Below, piece by piece: positions 1-7,408 of a stretch of DNA of 64,000 nt (positions are counted from its first letter, which is position 1; each line of letters opens with the position of its first letter). Under the pieces are notes generated by a model that did not search any database, was not told the origin of the DNA, and saw only the letters and a list, made by a program, of their open reading frames with translations. Origin of the DNA: a virus; IMG/VR virus record IMGVR_UViG_3300027859_000006, positions 1-64,000 of that record; one strand, written 5' to 3'. A program made the translations under genes and the position numbers.

Positions 1-81
1 CAGACGGGTGCGCCCACCACCGATGCAAGAATTACCCTGAAAATAGAGTTACACACGCGTATTTATAATTTTAAAAAGTTG

Positions 82-110
82 TTGACGAATAACCATAATT
101 TTCGTATAAT
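82..110 (+). promoter_or_regulatory. Sigma-70 promoter
   Basis: TTGACG at 82-87 and TATAAT at 105-110 are separated by 17 bp. It lies 30 bp upstream of the first gene of the window, so it probably drives the small early operon starting at 140. Confidence 0.8.
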
Positions 111-139
111 ATGTACATTATTTTAATTGAGGAACGATA

Positions 140-442
140 ATGAAAAAGAATGGTTCATTAGGTTTTGTGAATTTGTATCGCGACAGTAACAACAGGTTAC
201 GTTTAAGTGCGTACCCTAAGCCTACGTATTTGGCTGCTGTAAACTCTAGAATAGAGAGCCCTATAGCATTGTGTGTGGGTACTCACGAAATCTTTACCTC
301 TGAAGTACCAGCAGAGCCAGACTGCGAGTCTAACTACTGGAGGGGTATGCGCAAAGGCCAGCTTATAGGATTCCTGAAAGGCGTGGTGTTTACTGTTGCG
401 GTTATTAGCTTATTCTTTGCAAGTTTAGCGGTGGCGGTATGA
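140..442 (+). CDS. Small protein with C-terminal membrane helix
   Basis: A 100-residue protein of unknown function. The last 25 residues (GFLKGVVFTVAVISLFFASL and following) form one hydrophobic segment, so it is probably a tail-anchored inner-membrane protein with a soluble N-terminal part of about 75 residues. GAGGAACG lies 5 bp before the ATG, and a consensus promoter sits just upstream. The stop overlaps the next start (ATGA), which indicates translational coupling. The start is well supported; no family was recognised. A holin role cannot be excluded, but a single C-terminal helix does not argue for it. Confidence 0.7.
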   Translation: MKKNGSLGFVNLYRDSNNRLRLSAYPKPTYLAAVNSRIESPIALCVGTHEIFTSEVPAEPDCESNYWRGMRKGQLIGFLKGVVFTVAVISLFFASLAVAV

Positions 443-759
443 ATTATTCAAATAAACATGAAAGAATAAAAGCTACTTCGGACTGGAAATCTAGGTTCAA
501 GTTCTTAGAGTTACGAGAAATTGGTGAGAGAAGTATAGCAATCTTAAAAATGCCCTATGGAGTAGCTAGACGTAAGGAAATTATGTCCCTTTTATCAACA
601 GGATATAGAATATGCCTAAATTGGTCTGGTGGGGGTGGTTGGAATGTCAAAGATAAAGACCTAAAATACTTACTCAAAAAAGGCAAAGTTAAAAGATTTA
701 AACAGTACGAAGACTCTGCTATATCAGATCATAAAAGCCATACGTATATAGGAGTATAG
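439..759 (+). CDS. Hypothetical basic protein
   Basis: A 106-residue lysine- and arginine-rich protein with no recognised family. A Ser-Gly-Gly-Gly-Gly-Trp stretch in the middle is followed by a basic segment (KDLKYLLKKGKVKRF). No membrane segment or signal peptide is visible. It overlaps the preceding stop by 4 bp and is followed at 6 bp by the next gene, so it belongs to the same small early operon. The coding call rests on gene packing and length. Confidence 0.6.
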   Translation: MNYSNKHERIKATSDWKSRFKFLELREIGERSIAILKMPYGVARRKEIMSLLSTGYRICLNWSGGGGWNVKDKDLKYLLKKGKVKRFKQYEDSAISDHKSHTYIGV

Positions 760-764
760 ATATT

Positions 765-1073
765 ATGAACTATATGAAACTACCTCCTAAGGTAGACTTT
801 AAAAAAGTTAAGCTACCAATCGGTACTAGAATTAAGTTTACAAAAGAACTTAGTAGTGGCCCTGATGAATTTAGTCCTGGAAACCTTTACGCTGAAAAAG
901 ATTCTACAGGTGTAGTGTACGAGCACGGGGGCTGGGAAGGCCACATGGTTAAATGGGACAAGTGGAATGCAGAGTTTGGAGCAATATACGGTGAGGAATT
1001 TGTAATTGATTATGAGTACTACAGAAAAAACAATATTAGCATTAGTGACTGGCTTAGCTCTAACAGCCTGTAA
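765..1073 (+). CDS. Hypothetical small soluble protein
   Basis: A 102-residue protein. The central part (SPGNLYAEKDSTGVVYEHGG and following) alternates short hydrophobic and glycine-rich pieces, as in small beta-barrels that bind nucleic acid or protein, but no family can be named. Its last 60 bp or so overlap the start of the lipoprotein gene in another frame. It sits in the early operon that begins at 140. Confidence 0.6.
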   Translation: MNYMKLPPKVDFKKVKLPIGTRIKFTKELSSGPDEFSPGNLYAEKDSTGVVYEHGGWEGHMVKWDKWNAEFGAIYGEEFVIDYEYYRKNNISISDWLSSNSL

Positions 1074-1245
1074 CCATAATAGTTTAGATAAAGCTAAACA
1101 AGACTTTGCCTGCAAGGACAAAGGAGGGGTTTACAGTTACGCAGAAATAAATAATACCGTATGTAAAGACGGTAGTTACTTAAGATGGAGAGATTTAGTA
1201 ATACCTCCTGAATACTACCCTGATACTAATATAAAAGAGGAATAA
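1012..1245 (+). CDS. Small lipoprotein
   Basis: About 77 residues. The N-terminus is a lipoprotein signal: a short polar head with one lysine, a hydrophobic core (ILALVTGLAL), and the lipobox LTAC, so Cys about 20 would be lipidated and the mature part of about 58 residues would face the periplasm. The mature part has two further cysteines (FACKDKGG and TVCKDGS), which could form a disulfide. A TTG at 1006 is an alternative start with better spacing to GAGG at 993. The gene is nested out of frame in the end of the previous gene. Small phage lipoproteins are known as Rz1-type spanins or as receptor-blocking superinfection-exclusion proteins such as T5 Llp. The neighbour here lacks the membrane anchor of an Rz protein, so exclusion is the likelier but unproven role. 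Confidence 0.65.
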   Translation: MSTTEKTILALVTGLALTACNHNSLDKAKQDFACKDKGGVYSYAEINNTVCKDGSYLRWRDLVIPPEYYPDTNIKEE

Positions 1246-1249
1246 ACTA

Positions 1250-1516
1250 ATGAGTAAAGCTAGAGGATTAGTCTAAGAGCTTATACAGATATACCCTGAC
1301 GATGATTCCTTACACAAACTTTTAAAGAAAGTAGAAAAAGAAGAGCTGTATAATAGTAGGTTTGAATTTTCAGGTGCTGAACTGAAGCGCATTAAAATTA
1401 ATGCTAAACTTGAAGTTCTAAATGAGTTAGTAGATACTATACACGTGTATGGTAGACCGTTTGTTCGTGAAAAAATAACACACTTAAAACGTGTTCTAGG
1501 AGAGATAAATGTTTGA
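1250..1516 (+). pseudogene. 88-codon ORF interrupted by TAA at codon 9
   Basis: GAGGAATAAACTAATG gives a good start at 1250. The frame then reads MSKARGLV, TAA at 1274-1276, and continues open for a further 79 codons to TGA at 1514-1516. The part after the stop is charged and helical (LLKKVEKEELYNSRFEF) and looks like normal phage protein. It fills an otherwise empty gap between tightly packed genes. It may be a recent nonsense mutation (one base from CAA or GAA), a read error, or a site of readthrough. No good internal start was seen near the stop. Function unknown. Confidence 0.55.
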
Positions 1517-1799
1517 TGCAAATTTAAGATATGGTGTGCGTGATAAGCAGGCGGTATTTGTTAAACCGTACAACTTAAACAGTGGATTACGAGAAATAGG
1601 ATTAACCACTAAAGAAGTGTATCTGGCTATTAAGATAACAAAGCACAGTATACGTATTCTGATTGACGGGGTTTGGTTCTACCTAGAAGAAAACGAACGT
1701 AAAGACCGTGGTGCTTTAATAGTATACGAAGGTAATGCTGATTTTACAGGATTTATTGACGAAAATAGCCTAGAGAGGGCTAAAGAAATTTTGGAGTAG
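1509..1799 (+). CDS. Hypothetical protein
   Basis: A 96-residue acidic protein of mixed alpha/beta character, with no recognised family, membrane segment or cysteine motif. AGGAGA lies 6 bp before the ATG, which overlaps the end of the interrupted ORF by 8 bp. It belongs to the run of small early genes and is followed at 6 bp by the next gene. Confidence 0.6.
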   Translation: MFDANLRYGVRDKQAVFVKPYNLNSGLREIGLTTKEVYLAIKITKHSIRILIDGVWFYLEENERKDRGALIVYEGNADFTGFIDENSLERAKEILE

Positions 1800-1805
1800 A
1801 GTAAT

Positions 1806-2084
1806 ATGAAACTTGAACATAATAAGGTGTATTTAGTACACGCTAGAAACAGCTATGTGGCCTTGTGGGATGAACAGGAAGAAGTGTTTATTGTGCCACG
1901 TTATAAGCTGGGGACTAGGGATACTATTTATGAGGTATACGTTGATGTTATAAAAGAACTTGATGTAGTTGTTCCAGAATGGCATGCAGCGGATGACCTT
2001 ACTGAGTTCCTGCATAAATGCGCTGCGCAACACTATGATGAGTATGACCCACGTTTAGAACCTGAGATTAAATACGGTAAATAG
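1806..2084 (+). CDS. Hypothetical protein
   Basis: A 92-residue protein. The first half reads as beta strands (KVYLVHARNSYVALWDE), the second half as an acidic helix and tail with one cysteine. No family was recognised. GAGTAATATG precedes the start. It is the last gene of the first early cluster; a new consensus promoter begins 22 bp after its stop. Confidence 0.6.
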   Translation: MKLEHNKVYLVHARNSYVALWDEQEEVFIVPRYKLGTRDTIYEVYVDVIKELDVVVPEWHAADDLTEFLHKCAAQHYDEYDPRLEPEIKYGK

Positions 2085-2105
2085 TGGTGAAAATTAAAAA
2101 ATCAC

Positions 2106-2134
2106 TTGCAAATTTGCTGTAAAATCTATATAAT
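2106..2134 (+). promoter_or_regulatory. Sigma-70 promoter
   Basis: TTGCAA at 2106-2111, 17-bp spacer, TATAAT at 2129-2134. The upstream context AAAAAATCACTTG recurs at the promoter near 10,125, so the two promoters may be related copies. It should drive the 2206 gene and probably the primase-helicase at 2796. Confidence 0.75.
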
Positions 2135-2176
2135 AGTTTACAGAAATTGAGGGAAAAACTATTTAAGGAGATTCCC

Positions 2177-2182
2177 ATGTAA
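2177..2182 (+). promoter_or_regulatory. Start-stop element AUGUAA in the leader
   Basis: AAGGAG at 2165-2170 is a full Shine-Dalgarno sequence with normal spacing to ATG at 2177, which is followed at once by TAA. The true downstream gene has its own AGGAG and a GTG at 2206. Start-stop elements can hold initiating ribosomes on a leader and change expression of the next gene; that role is inferred. Confidence 0.4.
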
Positions 2183-2205
2183 TTAACGAACTAGGAGTTT
2201 ATTTA

Positions 2206-2508
2206 GTGTCAGACAATAAAGATTGCAAAACGTCACACTACGACTTTACGTATCACTTACGTAGAGACGATACACTAACTGGTCAGGTCGTTTTAGACCC
2301 GTACGCAGTTGCAAAAATTTGGAAGTTGGGTGAACGAGACCCATCTGGTTGCCTTTTTCATATATTAAAGACAGTCGCAAGACTTGGACAGAAAGAAGGC
2401 AATACCCTAGAACGTGAAATACAATCAATTGAACTTACCTTACAACGTTATCGTGAGGTACGTAAGATTAATGAATTTGAAATAGATTCAGAAGAATACA
2501 ACCTATAA
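2206..2508 (+). CDS. Hypothetical protein, weakly DUF3310-like
   Basis: A 100-residue protein starting with GTG, 8 bp after AGGAG. The middle reads VVLDPYAVAKIWKLGERD, then a histidine-containing helix (HILKTVARLGQKEGN) and a glutamate-rich helix. This order (strand, proline turn, helix, K/R-G-xK-G-N, helix) recalls small phage proteins of the DUF3310 type, where a similar segment reads lgnAlKYi..Rag.Kg, but the match is weak. It lies between a strong promoter and the structured leader of the primase-helicase, so it may be an early accessory protein. Confidence 0.55.
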   Translation: MSDNKDCKTSHYDFTYHLRRDDTLTGQVVLDPYAVAKIWKLGERDPSGCLFHILKTVARLGQKEGNTLEREIQSIELTLQRYREVRKINEFEIDSEEYNL

Positions 2509-2509
2509 T

Positions 2510-2795
2510 GCAAGTGTAGCAGCCCTTACAACAATTTAGAGGGCTTACGTCTTCCGCTAGGAACTTTTGTTGTGGTTCAGAGTTGGCGTATACCTGTGTG
2601 GTGCATGTATCAGTTTAAGTTTAGCTGACAGTCTATACACAGAACAGAGCCTGGCGACCCTTACCGGTAGCCCGTTCTGGAAAGAGTATAGAGTGACTAA
2701 CCAAAGGCAGAGAGGAACGGCATAATCGCACTCGCTGACCGGCGACCGGAGTACCCCGCGCAAAAAATAGTAGACTTATTAGAGGAAGTATTTTA
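2510..2795 (+). ncRNA. Structured 5' leader or small RNA upstream of primase-helicase
   Basis: A 286-bp gap with no gene in a genome that otherwise has almost none on this strand. It is more G+C-rich than its surroundings. Visible helices: AGCCCT 2521-2526 with AGGGCT 2540-2545, then a nested pair, CTATAC 2633-2638 with GTATAG 2686-2691 and CAGAAC 2640-2645 with GTTCTG 2674-2679. The latter encloses a GC-rich loop with a TACCGGTA palindrome. No U-tract follows any helix, so it is not a simple terminator. It may be a cis-regulatory leader, a small RNA, or a replication origin read by the adjacent primase-helicase. It matches no riboswitch class I can name, and no tRNA was seen in it. Confidence 0.45.
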
Positions 2796-5522
2796 ATGAC
2801 GTTACAAGTTCTTGAGGCTTGCGACTATAACGATAAAAATGAAAATGGATTCTACCGCGTTTTAGCGGTAGATACCTATTTCTGTAAACGTTTTACGGGG
2901 AATGGTGAAAAACCCGCTAATGCCCGTAAGCGATACAAGCTAGGGTCGTTTTACGACCCAGATTGCTTGCAACAACTCTTACCCGTACTTCAAAGCCTAG
3001 AGAATGACCCTCAAAAGTTGGTTATTAGGCATAAGTATTGTAGAGCAAAACAAGGTGATAAGGTTTTTCGTCGAGTAGACGAGGTTGAGCCACATCCATC
3101 GAAAATTATAGCAATAGACGTTGACGGAATCATTCGTCCAGCTCATATATCTGCTACTGACCTTATTTCGCAGGGAAATTACGTCTGTAATTTACTACAT
3201 AAATGCGATCCGGAGGTCTTCCCTGACGACATGGCTTTTATTTGCCAAGCGTCTGCTAAAGCAGGTATGACTGAAAATATCCGTATTCACTTGTGGATAG
3301 AAAATGATTCTAATCTTACGCAAGGGCAACTTCGTAATTTATTTATGCAAGTTAACTCTAGATATAAGGAAATTTTTGATACTAGCGATGAGTTAGTAGA
3401 TACCGCATTGTACCATGACGTACAGGCGCATTATACGGCTGCCCCAATGTTCATTGGTGTAGACGACCCTTTTATTAGAAGCCCAAGAACCGTCTATGAA
3501 TACGGAGTAGTAGCTAGAATACCTAATACTATTTCATCTTACGCAAAGACTGTGCGAGCCTCGGAAGAGGAGGTCTATGAGTACCTGCAACAAATTGATG
3601 GTGGCTCAGAAGCATCAGAAGCGTTTTGGAGAAAATGGTCTGTTGTAGAAAATTGGAATATAGCCGAATCCGGCTTGCGTACAAAAATAATTTCATTATA
3701 CCATGAGGCTGTTCAGGATACCTTTAACATAGATTTACTCGATTCTATGGTTAAAAAAGTCCTAGAGAAGAAACGTCCAGGTTCTGAGCAAGACTACGTA
3801 AACCAAGCTAAAGCCGCAGCTATAATAGAGATAAAAAACAACTCTGTTAGAAGCATTCCCAATGAGTATGAAAAACTTCCTATATCCACTATTCAAAGTG
3901 GGTCTTTACCAAAATATCTAGACATTAACAAAGAAAAAATGCCTAGTGACGGTGTAGTATTTCTAAAAGCATCGTTGGGTACGGGTAAAACACATACTGT
4001 TGAAACTTGGTTAAGAAACGGCTATATTAAAGGAAAATTCTTAGCACTTACTGATACATCCGCGTTAGTAGAATCAAACGCCGCCAGATTCAAAGCTGGA
4101 GACTTTCGCTCGCCTCAAGCAAGGTTAGACTTCGCTACTGGAGCACTGGATAGATTATCAGGAACTCTACATAGCTTAGTAAAGATTAAAGATTTCACTA
4201 GAGACTTTGATTTCTTATTTATTGATGAAGCTGACTCGGTACTAAACAACCTATTGTTTGCTAAGATTATCGATGATGAAGTTAGGTTTCAAATTAGGGA
4301 AATTTTATTTGAATTACTCACTTATACTAAAGTGGTAGTTTTATCTGATGGAGACTTATCGGAAGAGACTGTAGCGCAATACATAGAGCTAGTTGAAGGT
4401 AACAGAGATTTTTACCGAGTAGATCACTATCGCCCAAATTTAAAAAATATACCTGCTTATCGACACCACAAAGAGTCCTCTATATGGGGAGCTGTTCAAG
4501 GGTCGTTAGAGACAGGTTCTAGGGCGCTGGTCGTTACCGACCAAGGGCCCGACAAGCTTAATATAATGCAGAAAACTCTATCAAGAGCCTGCCCAACCAA
4601 AAACATAAAGGTAGCCCATGCAAATTCTAAAATGGATTCAGACGTACAGCAAATCATTAACGATACAGACGTTGCACTCGAAGGCATGCGAGTGGATGCT
4701 CTCCTATGCTCCCCTAGCGTCACTAATGGAGTTGACTTTAGCTATTTCGATGCAGTTTTCGTAATAACTAAGACTTCTAACCATACTCCAAATATGCGAT
4801 TCCAGGCTTTAATGCGTGAGCGTGATCCTAGTGAAGTTCATTATTTTTTTAGTAATATCAAAGGATACGTTACCGGATATAAGGACTCTAAGGTAGAATC
4901 GGGATGGTTTGAAAAAGCTAGACATAGTTTTGCTCTAAGGAGAGAACGAGAGTTCAGGTCTTACTTAGGTACATTTAATTACTACCTAATTAGAGCAGGA
5001 TGCAAAATCGAAGCCATTACAGACCCTTATGAGCCGCCAGACGAAGCTGCAGCTAAAGAAGATTACTATATCGAAAGAGCAACAGCGTTACTAAATTCTA
5101 AGGCAGATTCATTCATACCAAGGCACAACGATGCCTATGAGTTGAAAATGCTTTATTGTGCGTTATACGACGTAGATGAAGACAGTATCAGCTTTGACGA
5201 TGCTCATGCTTTTGTTCAGTTAAAGATTGAAGAGAAGCTAGACTTTTTACACTCCATTATCCCAGTGTTCTGGGAAGAAATTAGTAAAGCATCTACTCAG
5301 AAGCTAATGGTAGCTCTTAGAGAGAAAGGTAAGCACTTTTACTTAGCAACAGGACAACAAGCTAGACCAAGCATGGCTTATGCCAAAAATGTCCTTAAAA
5401 GGTGTATGATAGAAACATTAGACGATGTAGAAGAGGTAAAAGAGTTGTATAGACGCTATTGCTTGTTCAAGGGCTACGAGAATCCACTTAATAAAGAGGA
5501 AAAAGCCTGTGAAATCGTTTGA
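2796..5522 (+). CDS. AEP primase-like / SF2 helicase fusion protein
   Basis: 908 residues. The N-terminal third looks like an archaeo-eukaryotic primase domain: IAIDVDG at about 105-111 (catalytic acidic pair), NIRIHLW at 161-167 (motif II histidine), and VDTALYHDVQ with YTAAP at 201-216. The helicase follows: Walker A LGTGKT at about 392-397, DEAD-type Walker B FLFIDEADS at about 471-479, a VVVLSDGD strand, and a motif VI-like RFQALMRERDP near 667. A C-terminal region of about 230 residues has no clear motif. Known relatives of this layout are origin-binding helicases and plasmid primase-helicases, so it probably opens the origin and primes. GAGGAAG precedes the ATG. The structured leader upstream suggests post-transcriptional control. 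A separate DnaG-like primase exists at 13,186, so this gene may serve initiation only. Confidence 0.75.
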   Translation: MTLQVLEACDYNDKNENGFYRVLAVDTYFCKRFTGNGEKPANARKRYKLGSFYDPDCLQQLLPVLQSLENDPQKLVIRHKYCRAKQGDKVFRRVDEVEPHPSKIIAIDVDGIIRPAHISATDLISQGNYVCNLLHKCDPEVFPDDMAFICQASAKAGMTENIRIHLWIENDSNLTQGQLRNLFMQVNSRYKEIFDTSDELVDTALYHDVQAHYTAAPMFIGVDDPFIRSPRTVYEYGVVARIPNTISSYAKTVRASEEEVYEYLQQIDGGSEASEAFWRKWSVVENWNIAESGLRTKIISLYHEAVQDTFNIDLLDSMVKKVLEKKRPGSEQDYVNQAKAAAIIEIKNNSVRSIPNEYEKLPISTIQSGSLPKYLDINKEKMPSDGVVFLKASLGTGKTHTVETWLRNGYIKGKFLALTDTSALVESNAARFKAGDFRSPQARLDFATGALDRLSGTLHSLVKIKDFTRDFDFLFIDEADSVLNNLLFAKIIDDEVRFQIREILFELLTYTKVVVLSDGDLSEETVAQYIELVEGNRDFYRVDHYRPNLKNIPAYRHHKESSIWGAVQGSLETGSRALVVTDQGPDKLNIMQKTLSRACPTKNIKVAHANSKMDSDVQQIINDTDVALEGMRVDALLCSPSVTNGVDFSYFDAVFVITKTSNHTPNMRFQALMRERDPSEVHYFFSNIKGYVTGYKDSKVESGWFEKARHSFALRREREFRSYLGTFNYYLIRAGCKIEAITDPYEPPDEAAAKEDYYIERATALLNSKADSFIPRHNDAYELKMLYCALYDVDEDSISFDDAHAFVQLKIEEKLDFLHSIIPVFWEEISKASTQKLMVALREKGKHFYLATGQQARPSMAYAKNVLKRCMIETLDDVEEVKELYRRYCLFKGYENPLNKEEKACEIV

Positions 5523-5772
5523 TGACTTAGCTAACCCACACAAAGCACGCCCGCCTAGAAAGCGTAGGCGTGCTCCAACCAAAAACCCAAACCCACCAAA
5601 ACTTAAAGAGGTAGACAAAACACGATGTCAAATAGTACCCCTTGTGGTACGACTATTTCCAGAGCTATTAGAACATAGCTTTAGAATCGATCCCATCAAT
5701 CCTCACAACACATATATTCAGATACTCTCAGAAGCAGGAAAATTAAGAAAAGAATTGCTAAATCTCTTATAA
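5509..5772 (+). CDS. Hypothetical basic protein
   Basis: 87 residues from a GTG start that overlaps the end of the primase-helicase gene by 14 bp, which implies coupling. The N-terminal 35 residues are very rich in Arg, Lys and Pro (HKARPPRKRRRAP), likely an unstructured nucleic-acid-binding tail, followed by a short helical domain. The family is unknown. Coupling to the primase-helicase suggests a replication accessory role. Confidence 0.55.
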   Translation: MKSFDDLANPHKARPPRKRRRAPTKNPNPPKLKEVDKTRCQIVPLVVRLFPELLEHSFRIDPINPHNTYIQILSEAGKLRKELLNLL

Positions 5773-5783
5773 TCTAATATAAT
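5755..5783 (+). promoter_or_regulatory. Sigma-70 promoter
   Basis: TTGCTA at 5755-5760, 17-bp spacer, TATAAT at 5778-5783, just inside and after the end of the 5509 gene. A further AT-rich palindrome, TATACGTATA, follows. It probably drives the 5813-8066 operon. Confidence 0.65.
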
Positions 5784-5812
5784 ATACGTATATTAAGAAA
5801 TGAGGAAAGATT

Positions 5813-6058
5813 ATGAAATTCGATAGAGTTAAGTTTGTAGAAGATGCAAAACAAGGCGCTATGGTAGTAACATTTCAAAAAGTTGACAAATCTATCCGCA
5901 AGATGGTTTGTACCTTGCAACCAGAAATCGTAAATCCTACACTTAAAGGTGGAATGCGTAACACACGTCCGGAGGACGTTACGCCTGTTTATGACCTTGA
6001 AGCAAAAGGTTGGCGTTCTTTTAGAAACGATAGTGTAATGTCAGTAGAGGAGCTATAA
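5813..6058 (+). CDS. Sm-like SH3 beta-barrel protein (DUF2693/WYL_2-like)
   Basis: 81 residues. The order of conserved pieces fits the small phage proteins grouped as DUF2693/WYL_2: a strand with VVTFQKVDKS, then MVCTLQPE, then PVYDLEAKGWRSFR and a C-terminal SVEEL. Those proteins are predicted Sm-like SH3 barrels and are common beside phage replication genes; their biochemical role is unknown. GAGGAAAG lies 5 bp upstream of the ATG. The next gene starts 2 bp after the stop. Confidence 0.65.
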   Translation: MKFDRVKFVEDAKQGAMVVTFQKVDKSIRKMVCTLQPEIVNPTLKGGMRNTRPEDVTPVYDLEAKGWRSFRNDSVMSVEEL

Positions 6059-6060
6059 TT

Positions 6061-6729
6061 ATGGCTAGAGCTAAACTTGATGTAACTCCAGAACAAATGG
6101 AGAGTGTAATCGCTTATTTGGAAACAGATAAGGCGACTAAAAAAGCTGCCTGTGAGATGCTTGGCATTGCGTATAATACTAAGCGTCTAGGTACGCTTAT
6201 CGAAGATTATCAGCAAGGTCTAGAGCGGGACAAGCGACTTCGCGCTAAAAAGCGTAAAGAACCAGTTACAAAAGCCGAAGTGGTAAATATCATCACAGAT
6301 TACTTGTCTGGTGATTCTTTAGCTGAACTATCAGATAACTACTACCGTAGTACAGCTATTCTTAAATACCATCTAGAAAAGCACGGTGCTCTTCTTAGAA
6401 CTAACGAGCGTGTAAACGAGCTTAACCCGCCTTTGTTACCTGATGAATGTATGGCGGATTCTTTTGAAAACGGACAATATGTATGGGTAGCCAAATATGG
6501 CTCGATTGGTATCGTTAAGGCAAAATTTAAAAATGCGTATCGTGTTAAAGTAATCAACGAGTCAATGAACCAGTATTGTTATCAGCCTCCAGAAGAGCTT
6601 GGGTCGCTCGAGCACTTGATAGAGCTTGGAGTGGATGTTAAGGGACTTATTAAGTCTGCAATGTCCGATGATGATATTTTGATAAAAGTTAACGAGGGTG
6701 TAAAAAATGCCAACAAGCGAACTAGATAA
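6061..6729 (+). CDS. Putative DNA-binding protein with helix-turn-helix segments
   Basis: 222 residues. The N-terminal 50 residues look like a helix-turn-helix (KATKKAACEMLGIAYNTKRL), followed by a basic linker (RDKRLRAKKRKEPVTKAE) and a second segment with the same flavour (SGDSLAELSDNYYRSTAILK). The C-terminal half is mixed alpha/beta (QYVWVAKYGSIGIVKAKF). A DNA-binding regulator or coactivator is likely, but no named family fits. It overlaps the next gene by 23 bp. Confidence 0.55.
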   Translation: MARAKLDVTPEQMESVIAYLETDKATKKAACEMLGIAYNTKRLGTLIEDYQQGLERDKRLRAKKRKEPVTKAEVVNIITDYLSGDSLAELSDNYYRSTAILKYHLEKHGALLRTNERVNELNPPLLPDECMADSFENGQYVWVAKYGSIGIVKAKFKNAYRVKVINESMNQYCYQPPEELGSLEHLIELGVDVKGLIKSAMSDDDILIKVNEGVKNANKRTR

Positions 6730-7408
6730 ATTTGTGATGCCGGCATCACAGCAAGAATTAACCGAAGCCGACCTAACTAAACGCGAGCTTGAAGCTAGCA
6801 AAGAGGTCATAGCGAAACTAACTAGGATTATAGAACATATTATGACTAAACAAACCGATGAAAACTTTGCAACGTGTGCAGACGCAGTACGAAAAGAGAA
6901 TACTGCGCTTAAAAAGCGTATTGCTGAAATAAAACAACTAATGGAGAACGACTTAGTCGTTGTTACACGTAAAAAAGATTTTCAGATTAAAGAGCTACAA
7001 AGTAAACTTGAGCAAACTGTCTCTGAAAAAGAGAAACTGATCATAGAAACCAGGTGTATGATTAATAAGCTAGAAAAACGATGCGAAGACTATGAGAAAA
7101 AAGAGCGATGCGTTAAACAGTATATAGCCGATGTTGAGTCGAAACTGTTTCAGTCTAATGGTACGGTCAACATCTTGAAACAAGACCTTGCTAACAAGCA
7201 AGAAGTAGTCAATAAACAACAAAAAGAGCTAGAGACAGCCAATATAGAATTACGTCATTATCGCTTCAAGGATGAAGTTAACCAATTGCTATCTGATGTA
7301 ATCTCAGGGGTCGATGCTGAGATTATGAACCTAATGGAAGAATATGGCATTGAAGACTCTGGGATCTCCGTAAAATTTGTAGTAGAGGCGGCAGATGAAG
7401 ACGAGTAA
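6707..7408 (+). CDS. Coiled-coil protein
   Basis: 233 residues, almost wholly helical, with long heptad-like runs of Lys, Glu and Leu from about residue 20 to 195 (for example FQIKELQSKLEQTVSEKEKL). The C-terminal 40 residues are acidic and non-coiled. No enzymatic motif or membrane segment was seen. GAGGG lies 7 bp before the start. It overlaps the genes on both sides, so it is tightly co-expressed with the HTH protein and the nucleotidyltransferase-like protein and could act as their scaffold. Confidence 0.6.
   Translation: MPTSELDKFVMPASQQELTEADLTKRELEASKEVIAKLTRIIEHIMTKQTDENFATCADAVRKENTALKKRIAEIKQLMENDLVVVTRKKDFQIKELQSKLEQTVSEKEKLIIETRCMINKLEKRCEDYEKKERCVKQYIADVESKLFQSNGTVNILKQDLANKQEVVNKQQKELETANIELRHYRFKDEVNQLLSDVISGVDAEIMNLMEEYGIEDSGISVKFVVEAADEDE

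Noticed and set aside
2510-2795. tRNA or tmRNA in the structured leader
   Set aside because: No cloverleaf with a proper anticodon arm and GTTC loop could be drawn, and no CCA-type end is present.
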